64,000 bases of DNA. It comes from Mycolicibacterium stellerae. GTDB lineage: Bacteria > Actinomycetota > Actinomycetes > Mycobacteriales > Mycobacteriaceae. Position numbers and translations under genes: made by a program. Within the stretch, counting starts at the first letter, position 1, and each line of letters starts with the position of its first letter. Location of the stretch: positions 62,001 to 126,000 of the forward strand of contig NZ_RARC01000012.1 in NCBI RefSeq assembly GCF_003719305.1, written 5' to 3'. Positions 43,802 through 51,404 of this stretch are shown in pieces. The notes beneath the pieces were generated by a model. It made no database searches and had not been told where the DNA came from. It saw only the letters and a list, made by a program, of their open reading frames with translations.

Positions 43802-43819
43802 GTCACGGGTACCCGTGAC
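43802..43819. repeat. Perfect 18-bp palindrome upstream of the thioredoxin gene
   Basis: GTCACGGGTACCCGTGAC is its own reverse complement. It sits 9 bases upstream of the SigH -35 box and about 45 bases from the start codon, a position suited to an activator or a second regulator of trx-echA12. It could alternatively be a transcription-end hairpin for the MarR-GNAT gene, whose stop is 127 bases away, though no T-run follows. Confidence 0.7.
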
Positions 43820-43945
43820 GTTCCATCCCACCCGACGAGGGTGACGTTGCTCACCAGGATTCGCTCAGCGGTACTCGGGGTTGGTGAAATCGTATCGACA
43901 TCCGGCGGCCTCGACAGACGGGAGTGTGTTGGCCGGGCCGGTGCG

Positions 43946-44824
43946 TTACAACGACTTCTCGAACCAGTGATCTGCGTACGGCTCGTCGTTGAACGGCGGC
44001 ACTTCGCGGTAGCCGGCAGAGGTGTACAGGCCGAGAGCTTCGCGTAACACGTCCTTGGTCTCCAGTTTCAGCAGGCGGACCCCGGCCGCACGCGCCCGCT
44101 CCTCCAATTCGGCCAACAGCCGCCGGCCCAGTCCAAGCCCGCGGACAGTCCGGGCCACCCACATCCGCTTGATGTAGGCCCCAGCTTCGGGAAGGAACGT
44201 CATCGCGCCGCAGCCGACGGGATCTCCGTGAAGTGTGGCCACCAGCAGCAGACCTGCGGGTGGCGTCATCTCCTCGTCGCGGAACGGCTTCCTCGTCGGG
44301 TCGAAACCGCCGTCGAACCGCTCGGCTAGTTCGGCGAAGTAGGTATCGAGGCAGAACCGCGCCTGCGGTTCGTCGGGCCTGCATTGGCGAACCTCGACCG
44401 TCGAGGCGGTCAAGAGCCGGTCGACCTGTGTCATGGCCGTCACCAATCGGTCACGCTGACCGGCGTTGAGCGGCCGGAGTATCGCCGCGGCGGCGTCATC
44501 CGAGCGCTGATCGAGGGTGGCGACTTCTCGGCGGCCGGCATCCGTGAGCCGGGCAATCCGGACCCGGCCGTCGTCGGGGCTCGGCTCGACGACGATCAGG
44601 CCGCCGTTCTCCAGCGTCCGCAACAGCCGGCTGACGTATCCGGAGTCGAGATCCAGCCGCGCACGTAGCGACCGGACATCGCAGCCTTGCCCGCCGACCT
44701 CCCACAGCAGCCGGTTCTGCCCGAGCGAGCGGTCGCTGGCCAGGAAGTTCTCGTTGAGCACGCCGATGCGCTGGGTGACGACTCGGTTGAACCTCCGGAC
44801 CTGGGCCACCATCTCCGGGGTCAT
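43946..44824 (-). CDS. MarR-type regulator fused to GNAT acetyltransferase
   Basis: 292 residues. Residues 1-140 form a MarR winged helix (LGQNRLLWEVGGQGCDVRSLRARLDLDSGYVSRLLRTLENGGLIVVEPSPDDGRVRIARLTDAGR). Residues ~145-292 form a GNAT domain with the acetyl-CoA loop VARTVRGLGLGRRLLAELEERAR and LETKDVLREALGLYTSAGY. The fusion suggests a one-component sensor-effector whose acetyltransferase part reads or modifies a small amine. No target can be named. It starts at ATG 44824, 31 bp downstream of the MOSC-fusion gene end on the same strand. Confidence 0.88.
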   Translation of the reverse strand: MTPEMVAQVRRFNRVVTQRIGVLNENFLASDRSLGQNRLLWEVGGQGCDVRSLRARLDLDSGYVSRLLRTLENGGLIVVEPSPDDGRVRIARLTDAGRREVATLDQRSDDAAAAILRPLNAGQRDRLVTAMTQVDRLLTASTVEVRQCRPDEPQARFCLDTYFAELAERFDGGFDPTRKPFRDEEMTPPAGLLLVATLHGDPVGCGAMTFLPEAGAYIKRMWVARTVRGLGLGRRLLAELEERARAAGVRLLKLETKDVLREALGLYTSAGYREVPPFNDEPYADHWFEKSL

Positions 44825-44855
44825 TCCTCTGACCTTAGTCAGAGAATCGCCGCGG

Positions 44856-46586
44856 TCAAAGGTCCAAAACGACGTCGTCGGCTGGCTCGGCGACGCATAT
44901 CAGCACCGTCCCGTCGGCCGGCTCTTCCAGGGGCGGCTGGGTGTAGGCGGTCGAGCCCGCGATCAGTGGGGTGACGCACGTATGGCAGACACCGCTTCGG
45001 CAGGAGAAGCGCGTCGGCACATCGCAGGCCTCCGCGAACTCCAGGATGCTCCCGTACTGCGAGGACCAGTTGACCGTGAGCCCGCTACGCGAGAACGACA
45101 CGGCCGGTCCCGTACCTGCGGGGCCTGCTGGTGCATGCGGCCGTGCAGTCGACTTGTCGACAATTCCGGGATTGATCGGCGGCAGGGCGCCGAACAGCTC
45201 GCTGTAGATGTGTGCCGTTTCGATGCCTGCGTCGGTCAGGGCGGTGCGCATGTCGACCATGAACGGGACGGGCCCGCACATGTATACGGCCGCATCGCCG
45301 GGCAGGCCAAGCGCCGCGATGGCCGGTCCGTCCAGCCTGCCGGAGGAGCTCGTGTAGAACACGTGCTGTCGCGCACTGGGCAACCGGGCGATCAGGTCGC
45401 TGACCTCATGCTCGAACGCCTGGGTGTGCGCATCCCTTGTGGTGTGCAGCCACCAGACGTCGCGAGTGCTGCCCGCCTCGGCCAACGCCTGCAACATCGC
45501 CAGCACGGGGGTGACGCCGACGCCTGCTGACAGCAGGACAACCGGGCGGTCCCCGTCCGTCAGGTAGAAGTCACCGCGCGGTGCCGCGACATCGACGACA
45601 GACCCGTCGCGGATGTTGGTGTGCAGCCAGCGGCTGACGACCCCCCGGTCCTCGCGCTTGACACTGATTCGGTAGCCCCTGTCATAGCCCGACAACGAGT
45701 AGCTGCGCAACGGTGCCGGATCACCGGCATCTGGCAGCCGCAGCGTCAAATACTGGCCCGGCAGTGGAACCGGCAAGGGAACGCCGTCGTCTGCCTCGAA
45801 CCGTATCGACATGATGGAGGGGCTTTCACGGTGAACACCCGTGACGCGTAGAGGCCGGAACCCGCTCCACCCCGGTTGGACACCGAGGACTGGTTCCGTT
45901 ACGCCGCTGGCGTCTTGGTCAGCGGCCAGCAGGTCGTTGAACGACTGCTGCCAACCGGGGCTCAGCGCAGGCACGTCGACGGCCTCGCGCAGCAGGTCCG
46001 AATCGCGATCGGGCAGGTACAGCAGCGCATCGATGTCGGCGACGGTGAGTTCGTGCCTGCCACGTCGCGTCCGAACGATGGCGTCACCGGCCTGGACGCG
46101 CCCCTCTGTGATGACGCGGAAGTAGAAGCCTGGGCGATGGTGGGCGACAAGAAGATTCGGCATATCGGGCTCCCCGAGTCGCATGCCGACCCGGAAGCAG
46201 GTGACCCGCGGCTGGGTCACCTCGAACTCCGCATCGCCGATGGCGTAGCGGTCGCCGATGCAGACCTCATGGTCCCCCAGCCCGGTGATCGTGAAGTTCT
46301 CGCCGAAATTGCCCGGCTGCAGGTCGTCGCGCCCGAGAAAGCGACTCCAGTAGTCATACGACTCGGTCTGATAGACCATCACGGCACGTTGCTCGCCACC
46401 GTGGCCGCCGAGATCGCCCTGGCCGTCACCGTCGATGTTCAGCCTGCGCACCATCACCGGTCCGGGCACCGGGCTCTTGTAGATGCCGGTGTACACGGTC
46501 TTCCCGCGCCACGCCACATCGGTTGGCATTCCGACGTTGACAGAGACCAACTTCGCGGTGACTTCGTCAGATGAGGGGTTCGCCAC
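44856..46586 (-). CDS. MOSC domain-FAD/NAD reductase-[2Fe-2S] ferredoxin fusion
   Basis: 576 residues. MOSC domain (about 1-165: GDLGGHGGEQRAVMVYQTESYDYW, QPGNFGENFTITGL, candidate Mo-ligand Cys130 in VTQPRVTCFRVGMRLGEP) followed by a 3-alpha YiiM-like region (165-230). Next comes a ferredoxin-reductase-like FAD/NAD module (LRSYSLSGYDRGYRISVKRE; LLSAGVGVTPVLAMLQAL; YMCGPVPFM). A C-terminal plant-type [2Fe-2S] domain (CDVPTRFSCRSGVCHTC) ends the protein. YiiM-type MOSC enzymes reduce N-hydroxylated bases and need an electron donor; this protein appears to carry its own. GTG start 46586 overlaps the end of an SDR remnant. Confidence 0.88.
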   Translation of the reverse strand: MANPSSDEVTAKLVSVNVGMPTDVAWRGKTVYTGIYKSPVPGPVMVRRLNIDGDGQGDLGGHGGEQRAVMVYQTESYDYWSRFLGRDDLQPGNFGENFTITGLGDHEVCIGDRYAIGDAEFEVTQPRVTCFRVGMRLGEPDMPNLLVAHHRPGFYFRVITEGRVQAGDAIVRTRRGRHELTVADIDALLYLPDRDSDLLREAVDVPALSPGWQQSFNDLLAADQDASGVTEPVLGVQPGWSGFRPLRVTGVHRESPSIMSIRFEADDGVPLPVPLPGQYLTLRLPDAGDPAPLRSYSLSGYDRGYRISVKREDRGVVSRWLHTNIRDGSVVDVAAPRGDFYLTDGDRPVVLLSAGVGVTPVLAMLQALAEAGSTRDVWWLHTTRDAHTQAFEHEVSDLIARLPSARQHVFYTSSSGRLDGPAIAALGLPGDAAVYMCGPVPFMVDMRTALTDAGIETAHIYSELFGALPPINPGIVDKSTARPHAPAGPAGTGPAVSFSRSGLTVNWSSQYGSILEFAEACDVPTRFSCRSGVCHTCVTPLIAGSTAYTQPPLEEPADGTVLICVAEPADDVVLDL

Positions 46587-46714
46587 CGTCCACCTTCAGG
46601 GTCGCGCCGGGAAACAGCACGATCGATCCTCGCTCATTCAGCATCGGAGCGCCGTGTTTTCCCGACATCACGGCGTCCGACGACCAGCACACACTTACCT
46701 TGCAGGGAACCCAT
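46567..46714 (-). pseudogene. Remnant of a short-chain dehydrogenase (SDR) gene, internally deleted and frameshifted
   Basis: ATG 46714, six bases after GGGAG, opens MGSLQGKCVLVVGRRDVGK, the N-terminus of an SDR Rossmann fold, but stops after 26 residues. Shifted by one base, the DNA reads SGKHGAPMLNERGSIVLF then PGATLKVDGGEPLI and stops at 46567. That resembles a middle strand joined to the typical SDR end (VDGGxxLI). About 600 bases of a normal SDR are missing. Alternatively it is a leader containing a short peptide gene for the MOSC fusion. Confidence 0.5.
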
Positions 46715-46758
46715 ATCTAACTCCCAAGCTACTGGATTACGGTTAGTGATGCGGGCCA

Positions 46759-46787
46759 GTCAAACGCATCGATAGATAACCTGTCAA
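46759..46787 (-). promoter_or_regulatory. Promoter/operator element, copy A, facing the MOSC-fusion gene
   Basis: Minus strand: TTGACAGGTTA (46787-46777), TC, TATCGATGCGTT (46774-46763). TTGACA is a perfect -35 box, with TTTGAC about 17 bases downstream. The same sequence with a one-base indel is found at 47383-47408 on the opposite strand. Confidence 0.6.
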
Positions 46788-46839
46788 GGGCGAGTTAATG
46801 GTTAAAATGGCGAATTCACTTGCCGCGGAGCTAGTTTCG

Positions 46840-47361
46840 TCACTCATCGCCGGCACGGGCGCGACGGTAGTGCCGACGCGCCTTCATCCGGTTGCCACAG
46901 ATCGCCATCGAGCACCAGCGCGCAGTGTTGGGCTTGCTTCGGTCTATCAGAAACAACCGGCATTCGGTGTTGGCACATGGCCGAAGCCGCCCGGGACTCG
47001 ATACCCGCAGGGCATCCCAGGCCAGCACCGCACGCACGGCTCCGCCCATGCCCTGTTTCATGGTCAGCCGCCAATCCACGCCATCACGGGACGCCGTCGG
47101 CCGCAGGGCGACGGAATCGACGAAGCGCTGCAAGGCCGACGGCGACTGTTCGCCGCGCACCACCGCCTGGAGCACCGACCGCGCGTCACGAAGTGCGGCC
47201 AATTCGACATTGCTCGATGCAACGCCATGCGCGCGCATCCAGGCGCGGGCCACATTCGGCTCCGCGAGGTCGTCGCGCGACTCCCCGTCCACGACCGGTG
47301 TGGTGTTGAGCAGTTCGAGCAGAAAATGCTCATCATCGGGCCCGACTGCCGCGAGATCCAT
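46840..47361 (-). CDS. CGNR zinc-finger (ABATE-domain) putative transcriptional regulator
   Basis: 173 residues. The N-terminal ABATE-type helical stress-sensing domain (DDEHFLLELLNTTPVVDGESRDDLAEPNVARAW) is followed by a C-terminal CGNR treble-clef zinc finger (LRPCANTECRLFLIDRSKPNTARWCSMAICGNRMKARRHYRR), with the four zinc Cys and the CGNR signature intact. The basic end should bind DNA. The gene lies between two units that carry the same TTGACAGGTTA element and is divergent from the hydrolase operon, as expected of a local regulator. ATG start 47361 follows a weak GGAGGTTAGGG. Confidence 0.85.
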   Translation of the reverse strand: MDLAAVGPDDEHFLLELLNTTPVVDGESRDDLAEPNVARAWMRAHGVASSNVELAALRDARSVLQAVVRGEQSPSALQRFVDSVALRPTASRDGVDWRLTMKQGMGGAVRAVLAWDALRVSSPGRLRPCANTECRLFLIDRSKPNTARWCSMAICGNRMKARRHYRRARAGDE

Positions 47362-47382
47362 ACCCTAACCTCCAAATAGATA

Positions 47383-47411
47383 TTGACAGGTTACATTATC
47401 GAGCGTTAACT
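47383..47411 (+). promoter_or_regulatory. Promoter/operator element, copy B, facing the hydrolase operon
   Basis: TTGACAGGTTA (47383-47393), CAT, TATCGAGCGTT (47397-47407). A perfect -35 TTGACA is followed 17 bases later by TTAACT (47406-47411). The region is AT-rich and lies between the CGNR gene and the hydrolase start. It is an inverted copy of the element at 46759-46787. Confidence 0.6.
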
Positions 47412-47447
47412 GTGCCTAACCATCAAAGATATTTAAGGAAGTTAGCC

Positions 47448-48320
47448 ATGACGGCTCGAGTTCACCACCGCTACGCCACCGTCGACGGGCAGCGCATCTT
47501 CTACCGCGAGGCCGGAGACACGGGCGCTCCCGCGATCGTTCTGCTGCACGGATTTCCGACCAGTTCGTTCATGTTCCGCGACCTGATCCCACGACTGGCC
47601 GACCGCTACCACGTGATCGCACCCGATCATCTCGGGTTCGGATTCTCGGCGGCCCCGTCGGTGACTGAATACGACTACACCTTCGACGCGTTGACCGACC
47701 TCACGGCGGGCCTGCTCGGTCAACTCGGCGTGAACCGGTACGCGATCTACGTCCATGACTACGGCGCCCCGATCGGATGGCGGCTGGCGCTGCGAAACCC
47801 GCAGGCCATCACAGCCATCGTCACCCAGAACGGCAACGGCTACGACGAAGGTTTCGTCGAGAGCTTCTGGACGACGGTGTGGAACTACCACCGAGACCAG
47901 AATCCGGACACCGAGGCCGCCGTTCGCGCCGCGCTTGCCGAGGAGTCCATCAAATGGCAATACCTGACCGGGGTCGCCGACGAGACCCTCGTCAGCCCGG
48001 ACACCTGGACACGTGACGCCGCACTGCTGGCGCGCCGGGGCAACGACGAAATCCAGCTCGCCCTCTTCCGCGACTACGCCACCAACGCGCCCATGTATCC
48101 GGCATTGCACGACTACCTGCGCAGCAGCAAGGTGCCGGTGCTGGCGGTATGGGGCCAGGGCGATCCGATCTTCGGCCCCGACGGTGCCCGCGCATTCGGC
48201 AAGGACGCGCAGAACGCCGAGATCCACCTCCTCGACGGAGGCCACTTCCTCCTGGAGACCGCGGTCGACGAGGTCGCGGAATTGATGCGCGACTTCCTGT
48301 CCCGAGCCAGTGCGGCCTGA
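47448..48320 (+). CDS. Alpha/beta hydrolase of the dehalogenase/epoxide-hydrolase type
   Basis: 290 residues. Oxyanion-hole LLHGFPTSSFMFRDLIPRLADRYHVIAPDHLGFGFS; nucleophile elbow VHDYGAPIGWRLAL with Asp, rather than Ser, at the nucleophile position, as in haloalkane dehalogenases and epoxide hydrolases; TQNGNGYDEGF; catalytic His in LDGGHFLLETAVDEVA. An Asp nucleophile predicts hydrolysis of a carbon-halogen or epoxide bond, or a related ester. Start: ATG 48448-equivalent position 47448 after AAGGAAG. First gene of a four-gene unit that ends with a HAD dehalogenase-like gene. Confidence 0.85.
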   Translation: MTARVHHRYATVDGQRIFYREAGDTGAPAIVLLHGFPTSSFMFRDLIPRLADRYHVIAPDHLGFGFSAAPSVTEYDYTFDALTDLTAGLLGQLGVNRYAIYVHDYGAPIGWRLALRNPQAITAIVTQNGNGYDEGFVESFWTTVWNYHRDQNPDTEAAVRAALAEESIKWQYLTGVADETLVSPDTWTRDAALLARRGNDEIQLALFRDYATNAPMYPALHDYLRSSKVPVLAVWGQGDPIFGPDGARAFGKDAQNAEIHLLDGGHFLLETAVDEVAELMRDFLSRASAA

Positions 48321-48346
48321 GAACAACACAGAGAAGGGAAACGACA

Positions 48347-49222
48347 ATGGGATTGGCATGGCAGCAGGGCCCCTTGGCAGCCGGGTCCGTAGGCCACTTT
48401 CTGACCGCCGAACCGCTACCCGATCGGCTTCTGTTCGTCGAACCGCTACGCAGGCGCATGCGGGCACGGCAGGGCGCCGACTGGATCGCCGACAGCGAGG
48501 ACGTGCTGTTGCTCCACGAACCGGGCCGCTACCCCGTCGCGTACTTCCCCGTCGACGACATCCTCGACGGTGTCCTCGTCGCCGAGAACCGGATCACCCG
48601 ACACGCTGAGCTCGGCGATATGCAGTGGTACACGGTGGTCGCCGACGGGCGGGAGGTCCCCCATGGCGCATGGGAGCACACCGCGCTTCCCGCGTTCGCG
48701 ACGGACTTGGCGCGACGGGTGGCGTTCGGCTGGCGTGCGGTGGACGCCTTCTACGAAGAAGACGAACGCATCGTCGGGCACGCGGCCGATCCGTATCACC
48801 GCGTCGATATTCGGGCCACATCGCGCCATCTCGTGGTCCGTGATGGCGACAACGTGATCGCCGACACGCGTCGGCCCGTGGTGCTCTACGAGTCGGGATT
48901 CGCACCGCGGTGGTATGTGACCCGAGAAGATATCGACGCCAGCGCGTTGGAACCCGTTGACGGCCAGACATTCTGCCCGTACAAGGGCCTGGCCGACTAC
49001 TACACCATCGGGGAGCACAAAAAGGCCGCGTGGTCGTACGTCAACGCGTGGCCGGAAGCGGACAGGGTGAGCAACTTGGTGTCGTTCGAACCGGACAAGA
49101 TCGAGGTCTGGCTCGACGACGAACGGTTGCACCTCGAACCAGGACAGACCGTGGTCGCACATGGCATCGACCGCGGGCTCGACCCCGACGAACTGCTCCA
49201 GAGCGCGGCCAGGAGCACATGA
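48347..49222 (+). CDS. DUF427-domain protein (two tandem domains)
   Basis: 291 residues. Two DUF427 modules are recognisable: residues ~35-130 (DSEDVLLLHEPGRYPVAYFPVDDI) and ~155-255 (VIADTRRPVVLYESGFAPRWYVTREDI ... TFCPYKGLADYYTI). The family, typified by CPYKG and WxYxxP-like motifs, is widespread in actinobacteria and has no established activity. No signal peptide. ATG 48347 after GAAGGGAAACGAC, 26 bp behind the hydrolase, and the stop overlaps the next gene (ATGA). Confidence 0.85.
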   Translation: MGLAWQQGPLAAGSVGHFLTAEPLPDRLLFVEPLRRRMRARQGADWIADSEDVLLLHEPGRYPVAYFPVDDILDGVLVAENRITRHAELGDMQWYTVVADGREVPHGAWEHTALPAFATDLARRVAFGWRAVDAFYEEDERIVGHAADPYHRVDIRATSRHLVVRDGDNVIADTRRPVVLYESGFAPRWYVTREDIDASALEPVDGQTFCPYKGLADYYTIGEHKKAAWSYVNAWPEADRVSNLVSFEPDKIEVWLDDERLHLEPGQTVVAHGIDRGLDPDELLQSAARST

Positions 49223-49656
49223 TGCTCGCCTCACTCGAGGTCGTCGTTCTGCCGGTCTCAGATCCCGACAAGTCGCTGGACTTCTACCGGGACAAGCTCG
49301 GGTTCGCGTTCGACGTCGACTATTGGCCGGCGAAGGGTTTCCGCGTCGTCCAGCTCACACCGGAAGGGTCAAGCACATCAATACAATTCGGTCTTGGGCT
49401 GACCGATGCACCGCCCGGCTCGGTTCAGGGCCTGTACCTGGTGGTGAGCGATATCGCGGCGGTTCGGGCCGAGCTTATCGATCGAGGTGTCGGCGTCAGC
49501 TCCATCAGACACAAGGACATCGATCGCGGGCAATGGCGGGGACGGTTCCGCCTCGGCGCCGATCCGGATCGAGCCGATTACTCGAGCTTCGCCGACTTCA
49601 CCGATCCCGACGGCAACGCCTGGATAATCCAGGAGCGTGGCCACCAGGGTGTATAG
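49219..49656 (+). CDS. VOC-superfamily (glyoxalase/dioxygenase-like) protein
   Basis: 145 residues, a vicinal-oxygen-chelate fold: VVVLPVSDPDKSLDFYRDKLGFAFDVDYWP at the N-terminus and YSSFADFTDPDGNAWIIQERGH at the C-terminus, where the final Glu is a likely metal ligand; the usual first-module His is not obvious. The substrate is unknown. ATG 49219 overlaps the DUF427 stop by 4 bp and follows AGGAG. It overlaps the HAD gene by 20 bp, which indicates tight translational coupling. Confidence 0.88.
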   Translation: MMLASLEVVVLPVSDPDKSLDFYRDKLGFAFDVDYWPAKGFRVVQLTPEGSSTSIQFGLGLTDAPPGSVQGLYLVVSDIAAVRAELIDRGVGVSSIRHKDIDRGQWRGRFRLGADPDRADYSSFADFTDPDGNAWIIQERGHQGV

Positions 49657-50323
49657 CAGCCCGTCGGTTCTGGTGTTCGATGTCAACGAGACCCTCATCG
49701 ACATCGAGTCGCTCGGGCCGCATTTCGAGCGGATCTTCGGCGACGCCGGTGTGCTTCGCGAATGGTTCGGACAACTGGTGATGTATTCGATGGCCGTCAC
49801 GTTGTCGGATACCTACGTCGACTTCTTCTCCCTCGGCCAAGCTGTTTTGAAGATGACGGCCGACGTCCACGGCGTGCAGGTAGCCGACGACGATCTCGCC
49901 GCGTTGAGTGTGGGGATGGCAACGATGCCCGCCCATCCCGATGTTGCAGACGGCCTTCGCGGCCTGAAGGACCGGGGGTACCGACTGGCCACCCTGACGA
50001 ACTCTCCACCAGCCGCCGGCGGAGGTACGCCGCTCGAGAACGCCGGCATTGCCGAACATTTCGAGCGGCAGTTCAGCGTCGACGAGTCACGGGTGTTCAA
50101 GCCGTCGACGAAGCTGTACACCCGTGTGGCTGCGGAGCTCGGGGTGCCGCCGTCGGAGTGCATGATGGTCGCCGCCCATGTCTGGGACACCATGGGCGCG
50201 CAGGCAGCCGGGTTCAGCGGTGCGCTGATCACGCGTCCGGGCAACGCGCCACTGCCTGCACAGGGCGTCCCGCAGCCGGACGTCATCGCAGGAGATCTGG
50301 TGGAGTTGGCCCAGCGCCTCTGA
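49637..50323 (+). CDS. HAD-family type II 2-haloacid-dehalogenase-like protein
   Basis: 228 residues. HAD motif I VLVFDVNETLIDIESL (nucleophile Asp), motif II TLTNSPP, motif III Lys in SRVFKPSTKLY and motif IV MMVAAHVWDTMGAQAAGF. The DVNETL and HVWDxxGA signatures are those of L-2-haloacid dehalogenases, although some such genes encode other hydrolases. With the Asp-nucleophile alpha/beta hydrolase it suggests a pathway for halogenated or epoxidised compounds. GTG start, 20-bp overlap with the VOC gene. It ends exactly where the convergent membrane-protein gene ends. Confidence 0.85.
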   Translation: MATRVYSSPSVLVFDVNETLIDIESLGPHFERIFGDAGVLREWFGQLVMYSMAVTLSDTYVDFFSLGQAVLKMTADVHGVQVADDDLAALSVGMATMPAHPDVADGLRGLKDRGYRLATLTNSPPAAGGGTPLENAGIAEHFERQFSVDESRVFKPSTKLYTRVAAELGVPPSECMMVAAHVWDTMGAQAAGFSGALITRPGNAPLPAQGVPQPDVIAGDLVELAQRL

Positions 50324-50872
50324 TTAGGCCGATCCCTCGCCGGCCATCTCCACGGCGCGGTCGGCGTTGGTGAGAAGTTGCCGCTGTCGCTTGGGCCACC
50401 AGAACACCTCGAGCACCAGCAGCACCAGATAGATGGCCGAGACGACGGCGTTACCCCATGATCCGAAAGCGGCGTCCCACACCGCCGTTGCGACCGCCAC
50501 GACGAGGACGACCAGGACGAGCCACCGAAACAGCCTGGTCTCTTCGGCGGCCACGTGCATTCCGTTGCGGTAGTCGCTCAGTGCCTGCGCAAGCGCAGGG
50601 TCCTCGAGGCGCTCACCCTGTCGGGCGGCGCGGGCGACCTGCTCGCGTTGCGGGCCGGTCAACTGCGTGGCCGTTGGCCAGTGCCGCGCCATCCGCCTCG
50701 ACATCAACAAGCCATAGAGTGCGCAGAGCACCACGAAGACGACCAGCCCGATCACCAGAAATCCCGAGTCCAGCCACGCAAGAGCGCCGAGGAAGGCACC
50801 GACCGCGCCGCCGAGGATCACGCCGCGAAGGACCGGGCCGTATCGCCACACCAATGCAGGCACCGTGACCAT
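50324..50872 (-). CDS. Small four-helix membrane protein, function unknown
   Basis: 182 residues. Two N-terminal membrane helices (GVILGGAVGAFLGALAWL; FLVIGLVVFVVLCALYGLLM), a cytoplasmic helical stretch (TQLTGPQREQVARAARQGERLEDPALAQALSDY) and two further helices (WLVLVVLVVAVATAVW; AVVSAIYLVLLVLEVFWW). I do not recognise a named family; similar proteins are common beside actinobacterial metabolic genes. It shares no operon with its neighbours. Confidence 0.75.
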   Translation of the reverse strand: MVTVPALVWRYGPVLRGVILGGAVGAFLGALAWLDSGFLVIGLVVFVVLCALYGLLMSRRMARHWPTATQLTGPQREQVARAARQGERLEDPALAQALSDYRNGMHVAAEETRLFRWLVLVVLVVAVATAVWDAAFGSWGNAVVSAIYLVLLVLEVFWWPKRQRQLLTNADRAVEMAGEGSA

Positions 50873-50929
50873 GCACCAATCTTGTCGGCTTCCGCGGATT
50901 CAGACGGCCAACACGCCACAATCACGCAC

Positions 50930-51067
50930 ATGTCATCGCGCGCGGATGTCACCACCGTCAGCAAGCAGGGCCGCAGCGGGCAGATCCTGCCCTTCGACAT
51001 GTCCGGAGTGGACCGTACCGACGACGGCGTCCTGCCGTCCTGCGCGACGAGATCCGCTAGACGGTGA
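50930..51067 (+). pseudogene. Possible 5' remnant of an acyl-CoA synthetase-like gene
   Basis: A 45-codon frame, MSSRADVTTVSKQGRSGQ then ILPFDMSGVDRTDDGVLP, resembles the N-terminal tail of some mycobacterial AMP-dependent ligases as I recall them (PFDMSGxxRTDDGV). After VLP the reading turns into SCATRSARR and stops inside the 3' end of sufT, with no ligase domain following. It could also be a chance frame. No ribosome site is visible. Confidence 0.3.
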
Positions 51068-51404
51068 AGCCAAGAGCGCGCAGCTGTTCGCGGCCGTCCT
51101 CGGTGATCTTGTCGGGGCCCCACGGTGGGTTCCACACCCAGTTGATCTTGATCTCGTTGACCAGCCCGGCGCCGACAAGCGCAGTGCGCGACTGATCCTC
51201 GATCACGTCGGTCAGCGGGCATGCCGCCGACGTCAGCGTCATGTCGATCAGCGCCACCTTGCCTGCGTCACCCTCTTCGACGTTGAAGCCGTAGACGAGG
51301 CCGAGATCGACCACGTTGATGCCGAGCTCGGGGTCGACGACGTCGCGCATCGCCTCCTCGAGATCGGCGAGGAACTCCTCGTTAGGCACTGCGGTCTCGC
51401 TCAT
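51057..51404 (-). CDS. sufT: SufT: MIP18/DUF59-family Fe-S assembly factor
   Basis: 115 residues, DUF59 domain: LEEAMRDVVDPELGINVVDLGLVYG, the conserved Cys in MTLTSAACPLTDVIED, and WVWNPPWGPDKITEDGREQLRALGF. SufT proteins help transfer Fe-S clusters to target enzymes. ATG 51404 follows GGAGGAGACGCCAG. Last gene of the suf operon, overlapping sufU by 23 bp. Confidence 0.93.
   Translation of the reverse strand: MSETAVPNEEFLADLEEAMRDVVDPELGINVVDLGLVYGFNVEEGDAGKVALIDMTLTSAACPLTDVIEDQSRTALVGAGLVNEIKINWVWNPPWGPDKITEDGREQLRALGFTV

Noticed and set aside
49030..49218. N-terminal extension of the VOC gene
   Set aside because: It overlaps the DUF427 gene out of frame; ATG 49219 has AGGAG and an ATGA overlap.
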